Below, one piece after another: positions 1 to 6,409 of a DNA stretch of 8,892 bases; position 1 is the stretch's first letter; each line of letters begins with the position of its first letter. The position numbers and the translations under genes are program-made. The stretch is from JALUUH01 sp964636675 (lineage in GTDB: Bacteria; Pseudomonadota; Gammaproteobacteria; S012-40). Under the pieces are notes generated by a model that worked only from the letters and a program-made list of their open reading frames with translations, was not told the origin of the DNA and did not search any database. Location: assembly GCA_964636675.1 (NCBI GenBank), contig CAZWUO010000162.1:1-8892 (forward strand), given 5' to 3'.

Positions 1-458
1 GTTACTACTTGAGTGTTGCGGGAAAAGAACTCATTCCCATCATATTTCAACTCGGCGTATGGGGACACCGGTGGGTGCGCAGCGATCTATCCGCAGATGA
101 TCTTGATCCATCTCTGTTGGTATGGGACATCCATCGTTCTCTCAATGCTCACTTCTTCAAAGGAAAAAGAGTAGTCATTCAAATTGAGTTTACGGACTAC
201 TCTTCAAAATTTCGAAATTGGTGGTTAGTAATAAACGATGGCGATGTAGATGTTTGTTTAAAAGACTTGGGTTATGACGTAGACCTAACAATATCCACAG
301 ATTTAAAAACGCTCACTGCCGTTTGGATGGGTGATAGCACGATAATGAAATCTATACGGGAAAAGAGTATACGAATAAGAGGTTCTTCTTACCTTAAAAA
401 GAATATCGCTGTATGGCTGGGGACTAATCAGTATGCTGATGTTAAGCAGGCGTCTTAG
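1..458 (+). CDS. HxlR-type winged-helix regulator with C-terminal SCP2-like domain (5' end outside window)
   Basis: The reading frame is open back to the first bases of the window, where codons before the TTG at 9 read Tyr-Tyr, so the gene starts upstream and only its C-terminal part is here. The first visible residues (YYLSVAGKELIPIIFQLGVW) match the last strand and helix of HxlR/MarR-like winged-helix regulators, normally Y-x-L-T-x-x-G-x-x-L followed by a helix ending in G-x-W. After a short linker, the segment from about DLDPSLLVWDI to the end resembles the SCP2 sterol-carrier-like domain that some HxlR proteins carry as a putative ligand-binding module, with features such as NWWLVINDGDVDVC, DVDLTIS and the VWMGD turn. 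I infer a DNA-binding repressor or activator that senses a small hydrophobic ligand; the ligand and target are unknown. It ends at TAG 456-458. Family assignment is fairly secure, function is not. Confidence 0.8.
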   Translation, partial: YYLSVAGKELIPIIFQLGVWGHRWVRSDLSADDLDPSLLVWDIHRSLNAHFFKGKRVVIQIEFTDYSSKFRNWWLVINDGDVDVCLKDLGYDVDLTISTDLKTLTAVWMGDSTIMKSIREKSIRIRGSSYLKKNIAVWLGTNQYADVKQAS

Positions 459-475
459 GTGATGGGCATAAGACG
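451..475 (+). other. Stem-loop overlapping the stop codon of the HxlR-type gene
   Basis: CGTCTTA at 451-457 pairs exactly with TAAGACG at 469-475 across an 11-base loop. It covers the TAG stop of the upstream gene. No run of T follows directly; the next bases are merely AT-rich. It could be a weak terminator or an mRNA 3'-end structure, but a 7-bp stem can also occur by chance. Confidence 0.3.
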
Positions 476-649
476 ATATGGTTGAATATTATAATTTACT
501 AAGAATATGACGGTGAGTTATTAAAAAATATATCAGGGAGAGTCAATTAGTGTTAATTCGAGGCCTATGGGATAAAATAATAAGGCGTGGATACGCATAA
601 AATTTTCAAAAAATATTTATTTTCAAGGAACTAAGCTAGGAGAAGCTTT

Positions 650-1261
650 GTGCGTAATATATTTTTAGGTCTATTGGTGTTTTTTTTGTCCTCAACAGCA
701 TTTTCGTCAAGCACTTCTGGAATTTCAGTGGGGGACATGGCGCCGCAAATCACGCTAAAAGACATCAACGGATCGGAGTTTGATCTTAGAAAAAGTCTGC
801 AAGACGGCCCTGTCGTTTTAGTGTTTTATAGAGGTGGGTGGTGTCCATACTGTAATCGCCAGTTGCAAAAACTGCAAACTGAAGTCGTACCTAAGCTAAG
901 CAGCTATAATGCTAAGTTAGTGGCAATTAGTGTTGATACACCGGATGAAATAGAGAAGACCAAAGAAAAGGCGAGCTTGGATATGACCTTGATTAGCGAC
1001 TCTAGGGCCGATTTAGTCAAGCAATACCGAGTGGTAAACCAGACATCAGACAGCTTAGTAAAAACTTATAAGGAACAGTACAATATAGATTTGGAACGAT
1101 CATCTGGAGAAAAACATCATATCATTGCTATTCCATCCATATTTACCATTTCCCAAGATGGCAAGGTAGCATTTGCCTATGTAAATGAAGACTATACAGT
1201 GCGCGCTCAGAGTAGAGATATATTGTTGTCACTGAGTAAAATAAAAAAAGAGAATCGTTAG
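650..1261 (+). CDS. Exported peroxiredoxin-like (AhpC/TSA-type) thiol protein
   Basis: A 203-residue thioredoxin-fold protein. The GTG start at 650 is supported by an AGGAGA Shine-Dalgarno at 638-643, six bases upstream. Residues 1 to about 19 form a signal peptide (short basic start, hydrophobic LGLLVFFLSSTAF, then small residues), so the mature protein probably acts in the periplasm. The body has the redoxin layout: G-D-x-A-P near residue 28, then VVLVFYRGGWCPYCN with Cys65 and Cys68 as a C-x-x-C pair at the position of the peroxidatic cysteine, then a VAISVDTPDE strand and a probable cis-proline in IAIPSIF (Pro162). The RGGWCPYCN form is typical of the 'peroxiredoxin-like' branch rather than of classical AhpC. 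The expected role is thiol-dependent peroxide reduction or disulfide exchange, with the substrate unknown. It is the first gene of a three-gene cluster, 28 bases ahead of the Nudix gene. Confidence 0.85.
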   Translation: MRNIFLGLLVFFLSSTAFSSSTSGISVGDMAPQITLKDINGSEFDLRKSLQDGPVVLVFYRGGWCPYCNRQLQKLQTEVVPKLSSYNAKLVAISVDTPDEIEKTKEKASLDMTLISDSRADLVKQYRVVNQTSDSLVKTYKEQYNIDLERSSGEKHHIIAIPSIFTISQDGKVAFAYVNEDYTVRAQSRDILLSLSKIKKENR

Positions 1262-1289
1262 CTTCGTTTACGAATTTAAATAAAAGCAC

Positions 1290-1784
1290 ATGAATTTTTG
1301 CCCTAAATGCAGAAATAAATTACAAATCGAAATTATTGATTCCATAGATAGGTATGCGTGTTCAGATATTCAGTGTGATTTTGTAAACTGGGATAATCCA
1401 ATTCCAGTGGTGGCGGGTATTGTTAAGTTCAATGGAAAGTATGTTTTAGCGAGAAATTCCGTATGGGAAGAAGGCATGTTTTCCATGCTAACCGGATTTC
1501 TTGAACGGCATGAATTACCCGAAAAATCGATAGCCAGAGAAGTTGAAGAAGAGCTTGGCTTGCTCAGTAAAGAGATTAAATTCATTGGGCATTTTTCCTT
1601 TAATAAACTGAACCAGCTGATAATTGCGTATCATATTGAGGCGCAAGGTGTGCTAGAGTTAAGTCCTGAGTTAGCAGAAGTTAAGTATGTTACTGAGTAT
1701 GAGTTGCAAGAGTATGATTTTGGTAAGTTCAGCCTCACGAAAAATATAGTAAATGCATATTTCCAGTCTTCTATAATCGGTTAA
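1290..1784 (+). CDS. Nudix hydrolase with N-terminal zinc ribbon
   Basis: A 164-residue protein. Residues 1-34 carry four cysteines (Cys4, Cys7, Cys24, Cys29) in a C-x2-C...C-x4-C arrangement, as in the zinc ribbon of NudC-like NADH pyrophosphatases. The Nudix box G-x5-E-x7-R-E-U-x-E-E-x-G-U is complete at residues 69-91 (Gly69, Glu75, Arg83, Glu84, Glu87, Glu88, Gly90), so Mg2+-dependent hydrolysis of a nucleoside diphosphate linked to another moiety is expected. The SQPWPFPxS signature that marks true NudC NADH/decapping enzymes is not present after the box (the sequence there is GHFSFNKLNQL), so I do not call it nudC; an ADP-ribose or other dinucleotide substrate is equally possible. The Shine-Dalgarno before ATG 1290 is poor. 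It sits 28 bases after the peroxiredoxin gene and 16 bases before the next gene, suggesting one transcript. Confidence 0.85.
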   Translation: MNFCPKCRNKLQIEIIDSIDRYACSDIQCDFVNWDNPIPVVAGIVKFNGKYVLARNSVWEEGMFSMLTGFLERHELPEKSIAREVEEELGLLSKEIKFIGHFSFNKLNQLIIAYHIEAQGVLELSPELAEVKYVTEYELQEYDFGKFSLTKNIVNAYFQSSIIG

Positions 1785-1800
1785 TAACACGCGAATCATC

Positions 1801-2178
1801 ATGCAATACGATGTGAAAACACCCTCAGAATATATCGCAATGCTCGATAACGATTGGAGACGAGAAAAGCTTGAAGAACTCAGAGTGTTAATTAAATTAA
1901 CAGCTCCAAATCTGAAGGAAGGAATCAATTACAAGATGCTCTGTTATGGTGATAAAAAGAGTAATGTTTTTCATCTCAATGTACAGAAAAATTACGTCAG
2001 CCTTTATGTTGGTGATGTTAAAAAAATTGACCCAGATGGAAAGCTATTAAATGGAATTAATACAGGAAAAAGCTGCATCAGATTTAATAAAGGCCTTGCT
2101 CTATCAGATACACGGATAAAAGAGCTTATTCATCGGGTCATTCATTTATGGGGCAAAGGTGTAGATATTAGGTGCTAA
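1801..2178 (+). CDS. DUF1801 (YdhG-like) small protein
   Basis: A 125-residue soluble protein matching the DUF1801 family (frataxin-like fold; some members such as Bacillus YdhG are described as iron-chaperone-like). Visible family features are the N-terminal YIAMLDNDWRREKLEELR helix, the NLKEGINYKMLCYGDK turn (usually E-x-I-x-Y-x-M-P-x-Y), the alternating NVFHLNVQKNYVSLYVGD strands and SCIRFNKG leading into the last helix. The usual proline of the YxMPxY turn is replaced by Leu-Cys here. No membrane segment or signal peptide is seen. It begins 16 bases after the Nudix stop with no clear Shine-Dalgarno, so it may depend on translational coupling in the same transcript. The biochemical role is unknown; a metal- or stress-related role is inference from relatives and neighbours. 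Confidence 0.75.
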   Translation: MQYDVKTPSEYIAMLDNDWRREKLEELRVLIKLTAPNLKEGINYKMLCYGDKKSNVFHLNVQKNYVSLYVGDVKKIDPDGKLLNGINTGKSCIRFNKGLALSDTRIKELIHRVIHLWGKGVDIRC

Positions 2179-2737
2179 AAATAAGATGTATTCTAATCGT
2201 TCAGGCTTGATCCTGACACCTGAATTAAACCAATGAAAAAATAAAGGGTTTTTTAAAAGGATTAGATACTAAAGTTAAGGCAAGATAAAGATCGTTTATA
2301 AATGTAATTGATTCTTCCGCATGATGGTCTTATTTTTCTAACTCACAAATTTTCCAGAGTTCTCTCACCGTAATGATAGAGGTTTAAGTTTTATTCCGTG
2401 TCTGGCTTTGATTCCTGCGTCGCCCTATCGATTACATCTCTGCCGTTGTGCATTGCCTAAGGTATAAGGAGTTTCTGATAGTAAGTCATCTGACAAACGA
2501 TAATGACGTTGAAAAAGACTCAATATACGCATTTACTCCGGTGTCTCGACCGGCAAGCTTCGTCGTGTTGAGGGGTGGTTTGAACATGATGGCAATACGA
2601 AACTCAACTTTCTTTGAACGCAAATAGTTATTGCTTTTTTAATCGGATATCATTCAAAAATACTTGCAAGCCTTGAGCTAAGTTCATCGTTTTTTTCTTT
2701 CGGGAGTGCAAGGTAAAATCAGCTCACAAGGATTTGA
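2179..2737. other. Long non-coding gap without a recognisable gene
   Basis: About 560 bases with frequent stops on both strands. Near the start, TCAGG and CCTGA around 2202-2217 can form a small hairpin, but no convincing T-tract follows. Between about 2480 and 2630 two overlapping forward frames stay open for some 35-50 codons. One would read IYSGVSTGKLRRVEGWFEHD, which looks protein-like, but neither frame has a good start signal and I cannot assign it to a family. This may be decayed coding sequence. The last bases (AAGGA at 2729-2733) provide the ribosome-binding site of the next gene. Confidence 0.4.
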
Positions 2738-4072
2738 ATGACGCAACAAAATAAAAATATTATTCCGCCTTTGCCGGTGTCTTGTACTTCCATGCGGGTT
2801 AACCTGCTGGGTTTTGGATGTTTCCTCATTGCCATTATGTGGTTGCGTCACTGGCAGCAGCCAGATGCCGTGGCGGCTGCGCTGATTACGCTTATTGCTT
2901 TAGCCCTGCCGATGATTTTATTGGAGTTACTGGGTCGGCGCGTGCATCGACGGCCTAGTACGGGTCTTGGAGTGACGGTGGCCGCTTTTGATTGGCGTCG
3001 GATAGGGCTTAAGTTGTTGGGGTATTATCTGACACTAGGCCTTATCGCTTTAGCGTATTGGCTATTTCCCATTTATCGAACCGATTTTTACCGACCTTTC
3101 TGGGCGTTGTTAGAGATCGCATTGCCGTTATTAGTATTGGGTGCCATACCTTATTTTGCGTGGCTAGATCGTCGCATGCAGCGGCCACGAGATGGATACT
3201 GGCAGATGGGTATGTTGCTGCTTGGGCGTTGCTCGGTCGTGTGTTGGCCAGTGCTCGGACAGTATGCCTTGGGTTGGTTGGTAAAGGGGTTTTTCTTGCC
3301 GTTGATGTTCGGTTTTTTTCAGGGTGGGGTGGCTTTTTTACGCGAAGTAGATTTCGACCGTTTGGCGAGTGATATGGTTTATGGCTATCAATTTTTCTGG
3401 GAATTGTTTTATACGATTGATTTGGTTTTTGTGGTGGTGGGCTATGCGCTGACCCTGCGTGTGCTGGACACTCACATTCGCACGACTGAGCCTACCTTGT
3501 CAGGTTGGTTGGCGGGACTCGTCAGCTATGAACCGTTCTGGACGGTGATTTATGGTTCCTACCTGGCTTACAATATCGATCGCTTTTCTTGGGGTAATTG
3601 GTTGGCAGATTCACCGGAGTGGTATGTTGTATGGGGGGTGAGCATCTTACTGCTCACGGGCTTGTACGCTTTTAGCTCGGTGGCTTTTGGTCTGCGTTTT
3701 TCCAATCTCACGCATCGCGGCATCGTCACCAATGGGCCATACCGTTTTAGTAAACACCCGGCGTATGTGGCCAAGAATATCACTTGGTGGCTCATCGCCA
3801 TTCCTTTCATCGTTGATAGCTCTCTATTTGATGCGTTGCGCGATTGTTTGTTACTGTTAGGAGTGAATCTCATTTATTATGCACGGGCACGCACTGAGGA
3901 GCGGCACTTATCGTGGGACCCAGTATATGTGGCGTACGCGCTAGCGATGAATCGGCGTAGTGTATTTCGCGGGCTTGCCCGATGGATGCCATTTTTGCGT
4001 TATCGTCCGCCGATCCGGCCTCTGTTTACTCTAGACTCCACCGGTGAGCCAGTGGTGGCAAAAACGATCTGA
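2738..4072 (+). CDS. Polytopic membrane protein with C-terminal ICMT/PEMT-like methyltransferase module
   Basis: A 444-residue integral membrane protein. ATG 2738 follows an AAGGA Shine-Dalgarno by about five bases. Hydrophobic segments are visible near residues 21-37, 45-65, 93-111, 122-142, 157-175, 183-200, 216-240, 262-278, 293-318, 345-365 and 367-382. The C-terminal third has the signature of isoprenylcysteine-carboxyl / phospholipid methyltransferases: GIVTNGPYRFSKHPAY at 328-343 (family form G-P-Y-x-x-x-R/K-H-P-x-Y), two closely spaced helices, then RTEERHL at 385-391 supplying the conserved Glu pair. S-adenosylmethionine-dependent methylation of a lipid or other membrane substrate is the family expectation; the substrate cannot be read from sequence. 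The first ~300 residues are a long membrane extension beyond the usual 150-220-residue bacterial members. Base composition is clearly richer in G and C than the flanking genes, suggesting separate acquisition. It stands alone, with about 560 bases before it. Confidence 0.8.
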   Translation: MTQQNKNIIPPLPVSCTSMRVNLLGFGCFLIAIMWLRHWQQPDAVAAALITLIALALPMILLELLGRRVHRRPSTGLGVTVAAFDWRRIGLKLLGYYLTLGLIALAYWLFPIYRTDFYRPFWALLEIALPLLVLGAIPYFAWLDRRMQRPRDGYWQMGMLLLGRCSVVCWPVLGQYALGWLVKGFFLPLMFGFFQGGVAFLREVDFDRLASDMVYGYQFFWELFYTIDLVFVVVGYALTLRVLDTHIRTTEPTLSGWLAGLVSYEPFWTVIYGSYLAYNIDRFSWGNWLADSPEWYVVWGVSILLLTGLYAFSSVAFGLRFSNLTHRGIVTNGPYRFSKHPAYVAKNITWWLIAIPFIVDSSLFDALRDCLLLLGVNLIYYARARTEERHLSWDPVYVAYALAMNRRSVFRGLARWMPFLRYRPPIRPLFTLDSTGEPVVAKTI

Positions 4073-4159
4073 TGGAGCTATCGCGTCTTGTGTTCCAGAT
4101 GTTATGCGATGGGGAGTGAGATCAAGCAAGCCCTTACCCAGTTAGGAAAGTGATACCAC

Positions 4160-4309
4160 ATGACTAAAATTCAAGTCGACTTTTTAATTCCTCAAAAAGG
4201 CCAGAATTTTTCCATTTCTATCCTGCCGTCACATCTTTTTTCCCGGTCACCAGTGCGCTGGAAAATTGTTTACTTGCATTCCAATCTTTACCCAATTTTT
4301 GATAAATAA
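4160..4309 (+). other. Short open frame at the arsM 3' boundary, possible gene remnant
   Basis: ATG 4160 opens a 49-codon frame whose first ~20 residues (MTKIQVDFLIPQKGQNFSI) look like a plausible protein N-terminus. The rest runs antisense into the arsM 3' end and is probably just the complement of real coding sequence. AGGA at 4144-4147 is too far upstream for a good ribosome-binding site. It may be the stump of a gene truncated when the arsenic locus was joined here, or chance. I cannot name a family. Confidence 0.2.
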
Positions 4310-4520
4310 GCTGTGCAATTGGATCGCTGGTTTCGGGCGTAAAACAAGATGCGCCTTTGACAAGCACCGCAGCGTCAATAATACCGGCTTCTTTCAGCAG
4401 CGCTCGGTATTGTTCTACTGTAATAAATCGATTGTATATTTCCTCTAGCTCTTCTAGCTTCTCTTTTTCCTTATTAGAAAAGTCATTATGGATTAGGGTC
4501 TGTTGACGTTTCATTTTCAC
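4218..4520 (-). pseudogene. arsM: arsM 3' fragment, separated from the 5' part by a MITE
   Basis: From residue IHNDF onward this frame encodes the C-terminal domain of arsenite methyltransferase: a helical EEIYNRFITVEQYRALLKEAG stretch, then ASCFTPETSDPIAQL. The cysteine of that last motif corresponds to the third arsenic-binding cysteine of ArsM enzymes. The leading residues, MKMKRQQT, come from the terminal repeat of the inserted element (4496-4759) and are not native. The element supplies GTG 4520 and ATG 4514, the latter preceded at five bases by GGGG (4520-4523), so translation of a short C-terminal peptide is conceivable. Such a peptide lacks the S-adenosylmethionine fold and would not be an enzyme. 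Taking out the element plus one TA restores the join ...IISDTL-IHNDF... with no frame change. Confidence 0.85.
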
Positions 4521-4761
4521 CCCTGTTGCGTCTGAAAAAACGCCAATCCAGGCACGAGGAGAGAGGATTGGTTATTCCAAATGAACGAGGAGTAACGCCG
4601 AGTGGCGTTTTTTCAGGCGCAACCCGAAGGGCTGGGCCGCTTTTTCCGTCCTACTGCGTTGTCAGTCGCTTGAGTAGAGTCACTACACGGCACTTCTTCC
4701 GCCTTGTAGGGCGAAAAAAGTGGCTCCAGCAGTGATGAAAGTGAAACGTCAACAGACCCTA
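4494..4761. repeat. TA target-site duplication flanking the MITE
   Basis: TA at 4494-4495 and TA at 4760-4761 border the 24-bp terminal repeats. Because the reading frame of arsM closes perfectly when one TA is kept, these are best read as the duplicated 2-bp target. A TA duplication is typical of IS630/Tc1-mariner elements and also occurs in part of the IS5 family. Confidence 0.75.
4496..4759. mobile_element. 264-bp MITE inserted in arsM
   Basis: The outer ends are inverted repeats: GGGTCTGTTGACGTTTCA is identical at both ends, and the match extends to 24 bp with a single mismatch (4496-4519 against 4736-4759). Inside lie two further inverted-repeat pairs. One is 4525-4544 with 4604-4623, 19 of 20 positions paired, enclosing a smaller CCAATCC/GGATTGG stem. 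The other is 4631-4654 with 4706-4730, imperfect. The whole element could therefore fold as a base stem carrying two long hairpins. It contains no transposase frame (the longest open frame is about 69 codons and antisense to arsM), so it must have been moved in trans by a transposase recognising the same ends. I do not know which parental insertion sequence it belongs to. It is more GC-rich than the arsM sequence around it. Confidence 0.88.
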
Positions 4762-5296
4762 GGGTGTCTGAAATAATTAGCCGCCCGTTATTAACGAGCA
4801 CTCGTTTTATTTCTCTGTATACTTGTAACTTATTTTTACAGAGATTGATCACACAGTTTGATATGACAACATCTATACTATTGTCTGCAACGGGCAGGTT
4901 TTCTATTTCACCAAGCCGAAATTCAACATTTTGGTAGCCACCCTGCTCTGCGTTAATACGAGCCTTGGTAATCATTTCAGGGGTCATGTCTACCCCCAAA
5001 ACCTGTCCGGAAGCGCCAACTTTTTGTGCGGCAAGAAAACAGTCAAAGCCGCCGCCACTACCAAGGTCAAGAACAACTTCACCCGTTTTCAAGGCGGCAA
5101 TGGCTTGGGGATTACCACAACCAAGCCCCATATTCGCACCTACGGGTACCGCAGCAATATCGGTATCAGAATAACCTATTTTCTGCGAGAGCGTTTCAGC
5201 GCTAGCCGTGGGCATATTGCAGCAATCAGTGTTGTTATTTTCGGCCACCCGAGCATATTGCTTGCTTATCTCGTCATTGTTCAAAGAACTCATCAT
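4613..5296 (-). pseudogene. arsM: Arsenite S-adenosylmethionine methyltransferase, 5' fragment truncated by MITE
   Basis: ArsM methylates trivalent arsenic in the cytoplasm using S-adenosylmethionine, giving methylated, partly volatile species. Residues 1-179 are clearly ArsM: Cys25-Cys26 near the N-terminus, VPVGANMGLGCGNP, methyltransferase motif I VVLDLGSGGGFDCF (74-87), VDMTPEMITKA, EFRLGEIENLPV and ISNCVINL with Cys148, one of the arsenic-binding cysteines. After Leu179 the frame enters the MITE at 4759, adds 48 unrelated residues and stops at 4613, so the C-terminal domain with the third arsenic-binding cysteine is lost. The full ancestral gene spans 4218-5296 minus 266 bases. Two ATGs (5296 and 5293) compete; GGGAG at 5300-5304 is spaced three bases from the first and six from the second, favouring 5293. 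It lies 15 bases after the regulator gene, presumably co-transcribed. A partly active truncated enzyme cannot be excluded but is unlikely. Confidence 0.9.
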
Positions 5297-5311
5297 TTGC
5301 TCCCTTTATAA

Positions 5312-6304
5312 TCATTTTGCACTTACTTGTCGTTCAGAGAAACGTCTGCGATATTCACTCGGTGATAAACTCGTGTATCGGCGAAATAATCTACCGAACG
5401 ATTTTCTATCGGAATACCCCACATCATTGGTGATTTCATCAATACTAAGGTGGGTGATTTCCAGCTTCTTTTTCGCAATTTCGACACGCATTCTCTGTAG
5501 ATAAACTAATGGCGTATTTCCTGTTACTTTTTGAAATCTTCTGGCAAAATTTCTAGAACTCATATGAAATCTATCGGCCAATGCATCAATATTTATATCA
5601 GCCCTTGTGCAGTTAAGCTCCATCCAATTTTGGATGTTTTTTATTTCTGGGTCTTTGTGTCTATTTTGAATTGCAGAGATTAAATAAGGTGTTTGTTTTG
5701 ATCTGTTTTTATCATGAAGTAATAATTTTGAACACTGAAGCGCTAAATCAAAGCCACAATATTTTTCAATCAGATAAATGACTAAGTCAATAAACGCATA
5801 GGTCGGGCCGGTAGTTATGATATCTCCCTCGTCAATTAAAACTTGATCAAGATCCATTTTAATACTTGGATAGCGTTCGTGAAATAAACTTGCCATTAGT
5901 GGGTTAGTCGTCACTGTTTTGTTATTCAGTAGTCCTGCCTTAGCTAAAAAGAATATTCCAGTGCATATTGACGCGAGAACAGCACCTTGCGAACGCATTT
6001 TATCAAACCAGGGAATTAAATCCTTATTCTCTTCGATAGCTTGGTCAATCTGACTCATTGCTGGTGGAATAATAACTACGTCAACTTTTGAAACTTCATC
6101 TAAAGAATTCAACGAATTAATAGGTATAGAATTAAAACTATTGACTGAATTACCATTTACGGTAAATAATTTTAGGTCAAAAAATGAATTTTGAGAGTTA
6201 TTATGTTGTTTCCAAAAATTGTTGCAAATTTCAAACACATCAAGAACCCCAATAACACTCGATGTCAAACAGTTATTAAATGCTAAAACAGCAACTTTTT
6301 TCAT
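5312..6304 (-). CDS. GlxA-family regulator (DJ-1/PfpI domain plus AraC-type HTH)
   Basis: A 330-residue transcription factor. Residues 1 to about 190 form a DJ-1/PfpI (class I glutamine amidotransferase-like) domain: MKKVAVLAFNNCLTSSVIGVLDVFE start, VDVVIIPPA, and the nucleophile-elbow-like ASICTGIFFLAKAGLL with Cys114, followed by TTNPLMASLFHERYP. Residues about 222-322 form the AraC helix-turn-helix pair, with ALADRFHMSSRNFARRFQKVTG and the second-helix signature DEITNDVGYSDRKSFGRLFRRYTSLSPSEYRRRF. Proteins of this build normally sense a small molecule through the N-terminal domain and activate nearby genes. ATG 6304 has AGGA six bases upstream. The gene sits directly ahead of arsM (15-base gap) and diverges from a membrane-protein gene, so both are plausible targets; arsenic sensing is inference only, since typical arsenic loci use ArsR. 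Confidence 0.88.
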   Translation of the reverse strand: MKKVAVLAFNNCLTSSVIGVLDVFEICNNFWKQHNNSQNSFFDLKLFTVNGNSVNSFNSIPINSLNSLDEVSKVDVVIIPPAMSQIDQAIEENKDLIPWFDKMRSQGAVLASICTGIFFLAKAGLLNNKTVTTNPLMASLFHERYPSIKMDLDQVLIDEGDIITTGPTYAFIDLVIYLIEKYCGFDLALQCSKLLLHDKNRSKQTPYLISAIQNRHKDPEIKNIQNWMELNCTRADINIDALADRFHMSSRNFARRFQKVTGNTPLVYLQRMRVEIAKKKLEITHLSIDEITNDVGYSDRKSFGRLFRRYTSLSPSEYRRRFSERQVSAK

Positions 6305-6315
6305 ATTTGTCCTAT

Positions 6316-6334
6316 ATGACCCCTATAATGTCAT
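6316..6334. promoter_or_regulatory. Inverted repeat in the divergent intergenic region
   Basis: ATGAC (6316-6320) and GTCAT (6330-6334) form an inverted repeat around CCCTATAAT, 12 bases from the start of the GlxA-type gene and within the 105-base region shared with the divergent membrane-protein gene. It could be an autoregulatory operator. Five-base arms are short, and AraC-type proteins often use direct repeats, so this is only a candidate. Confidence 0.25.
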
Positions 6335-6409
6335 TTTTGCCCCTTGGTTGAATGAGCAAAGACTAATAACCTAAAAACTCACTTTCATTATCATTATATA
6401 GGCAATTGA

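Noticed and set aside
1370..1928. Two - strand frames opposite the Nudix and DUF1801 genes
   Set aside because: The sense strand has a complete Nudix box and DUF1801 features; the antisense products match nothing.
1262..2240. Possible integron cassette array, prompted by small unrelated stress genes in a row
   Set aside because: No attC-like imperfect palindrome with GTTRRRY and RYYYAAC ends is seen between or after the genes, and genes occur on both strands across the window.
2190..2260. Possible terminator after the DUF1801 gene
   Set aside because: The TCAGG/CCTGA stem is only five base pairs and the T-run at 2250-2255 is too far away to form a classical terminator with it.
3058..3372. 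Second + strand frame inside the ICMT-like gene, and the - strand frame at 3568-3873
   Set aside because: They are out-of-frame shadows of a gene with clear membrane segments and methyltransferase motifs.
4526..4735. 69-codon + strand frame inside the MITE
   Set aside because: It consists of the element's hairpin arms and resembles no transposase; the arginine-rich translation is a composition effect.
4931..5311. Open frame of 126 codons on the + strand opposite arsM, with a second 69-codon frame at 4965-5174
   Set aside because: Both are antisense to the well-conserved methyltransferase core and have no recognisable domain or ribosome-binding site.
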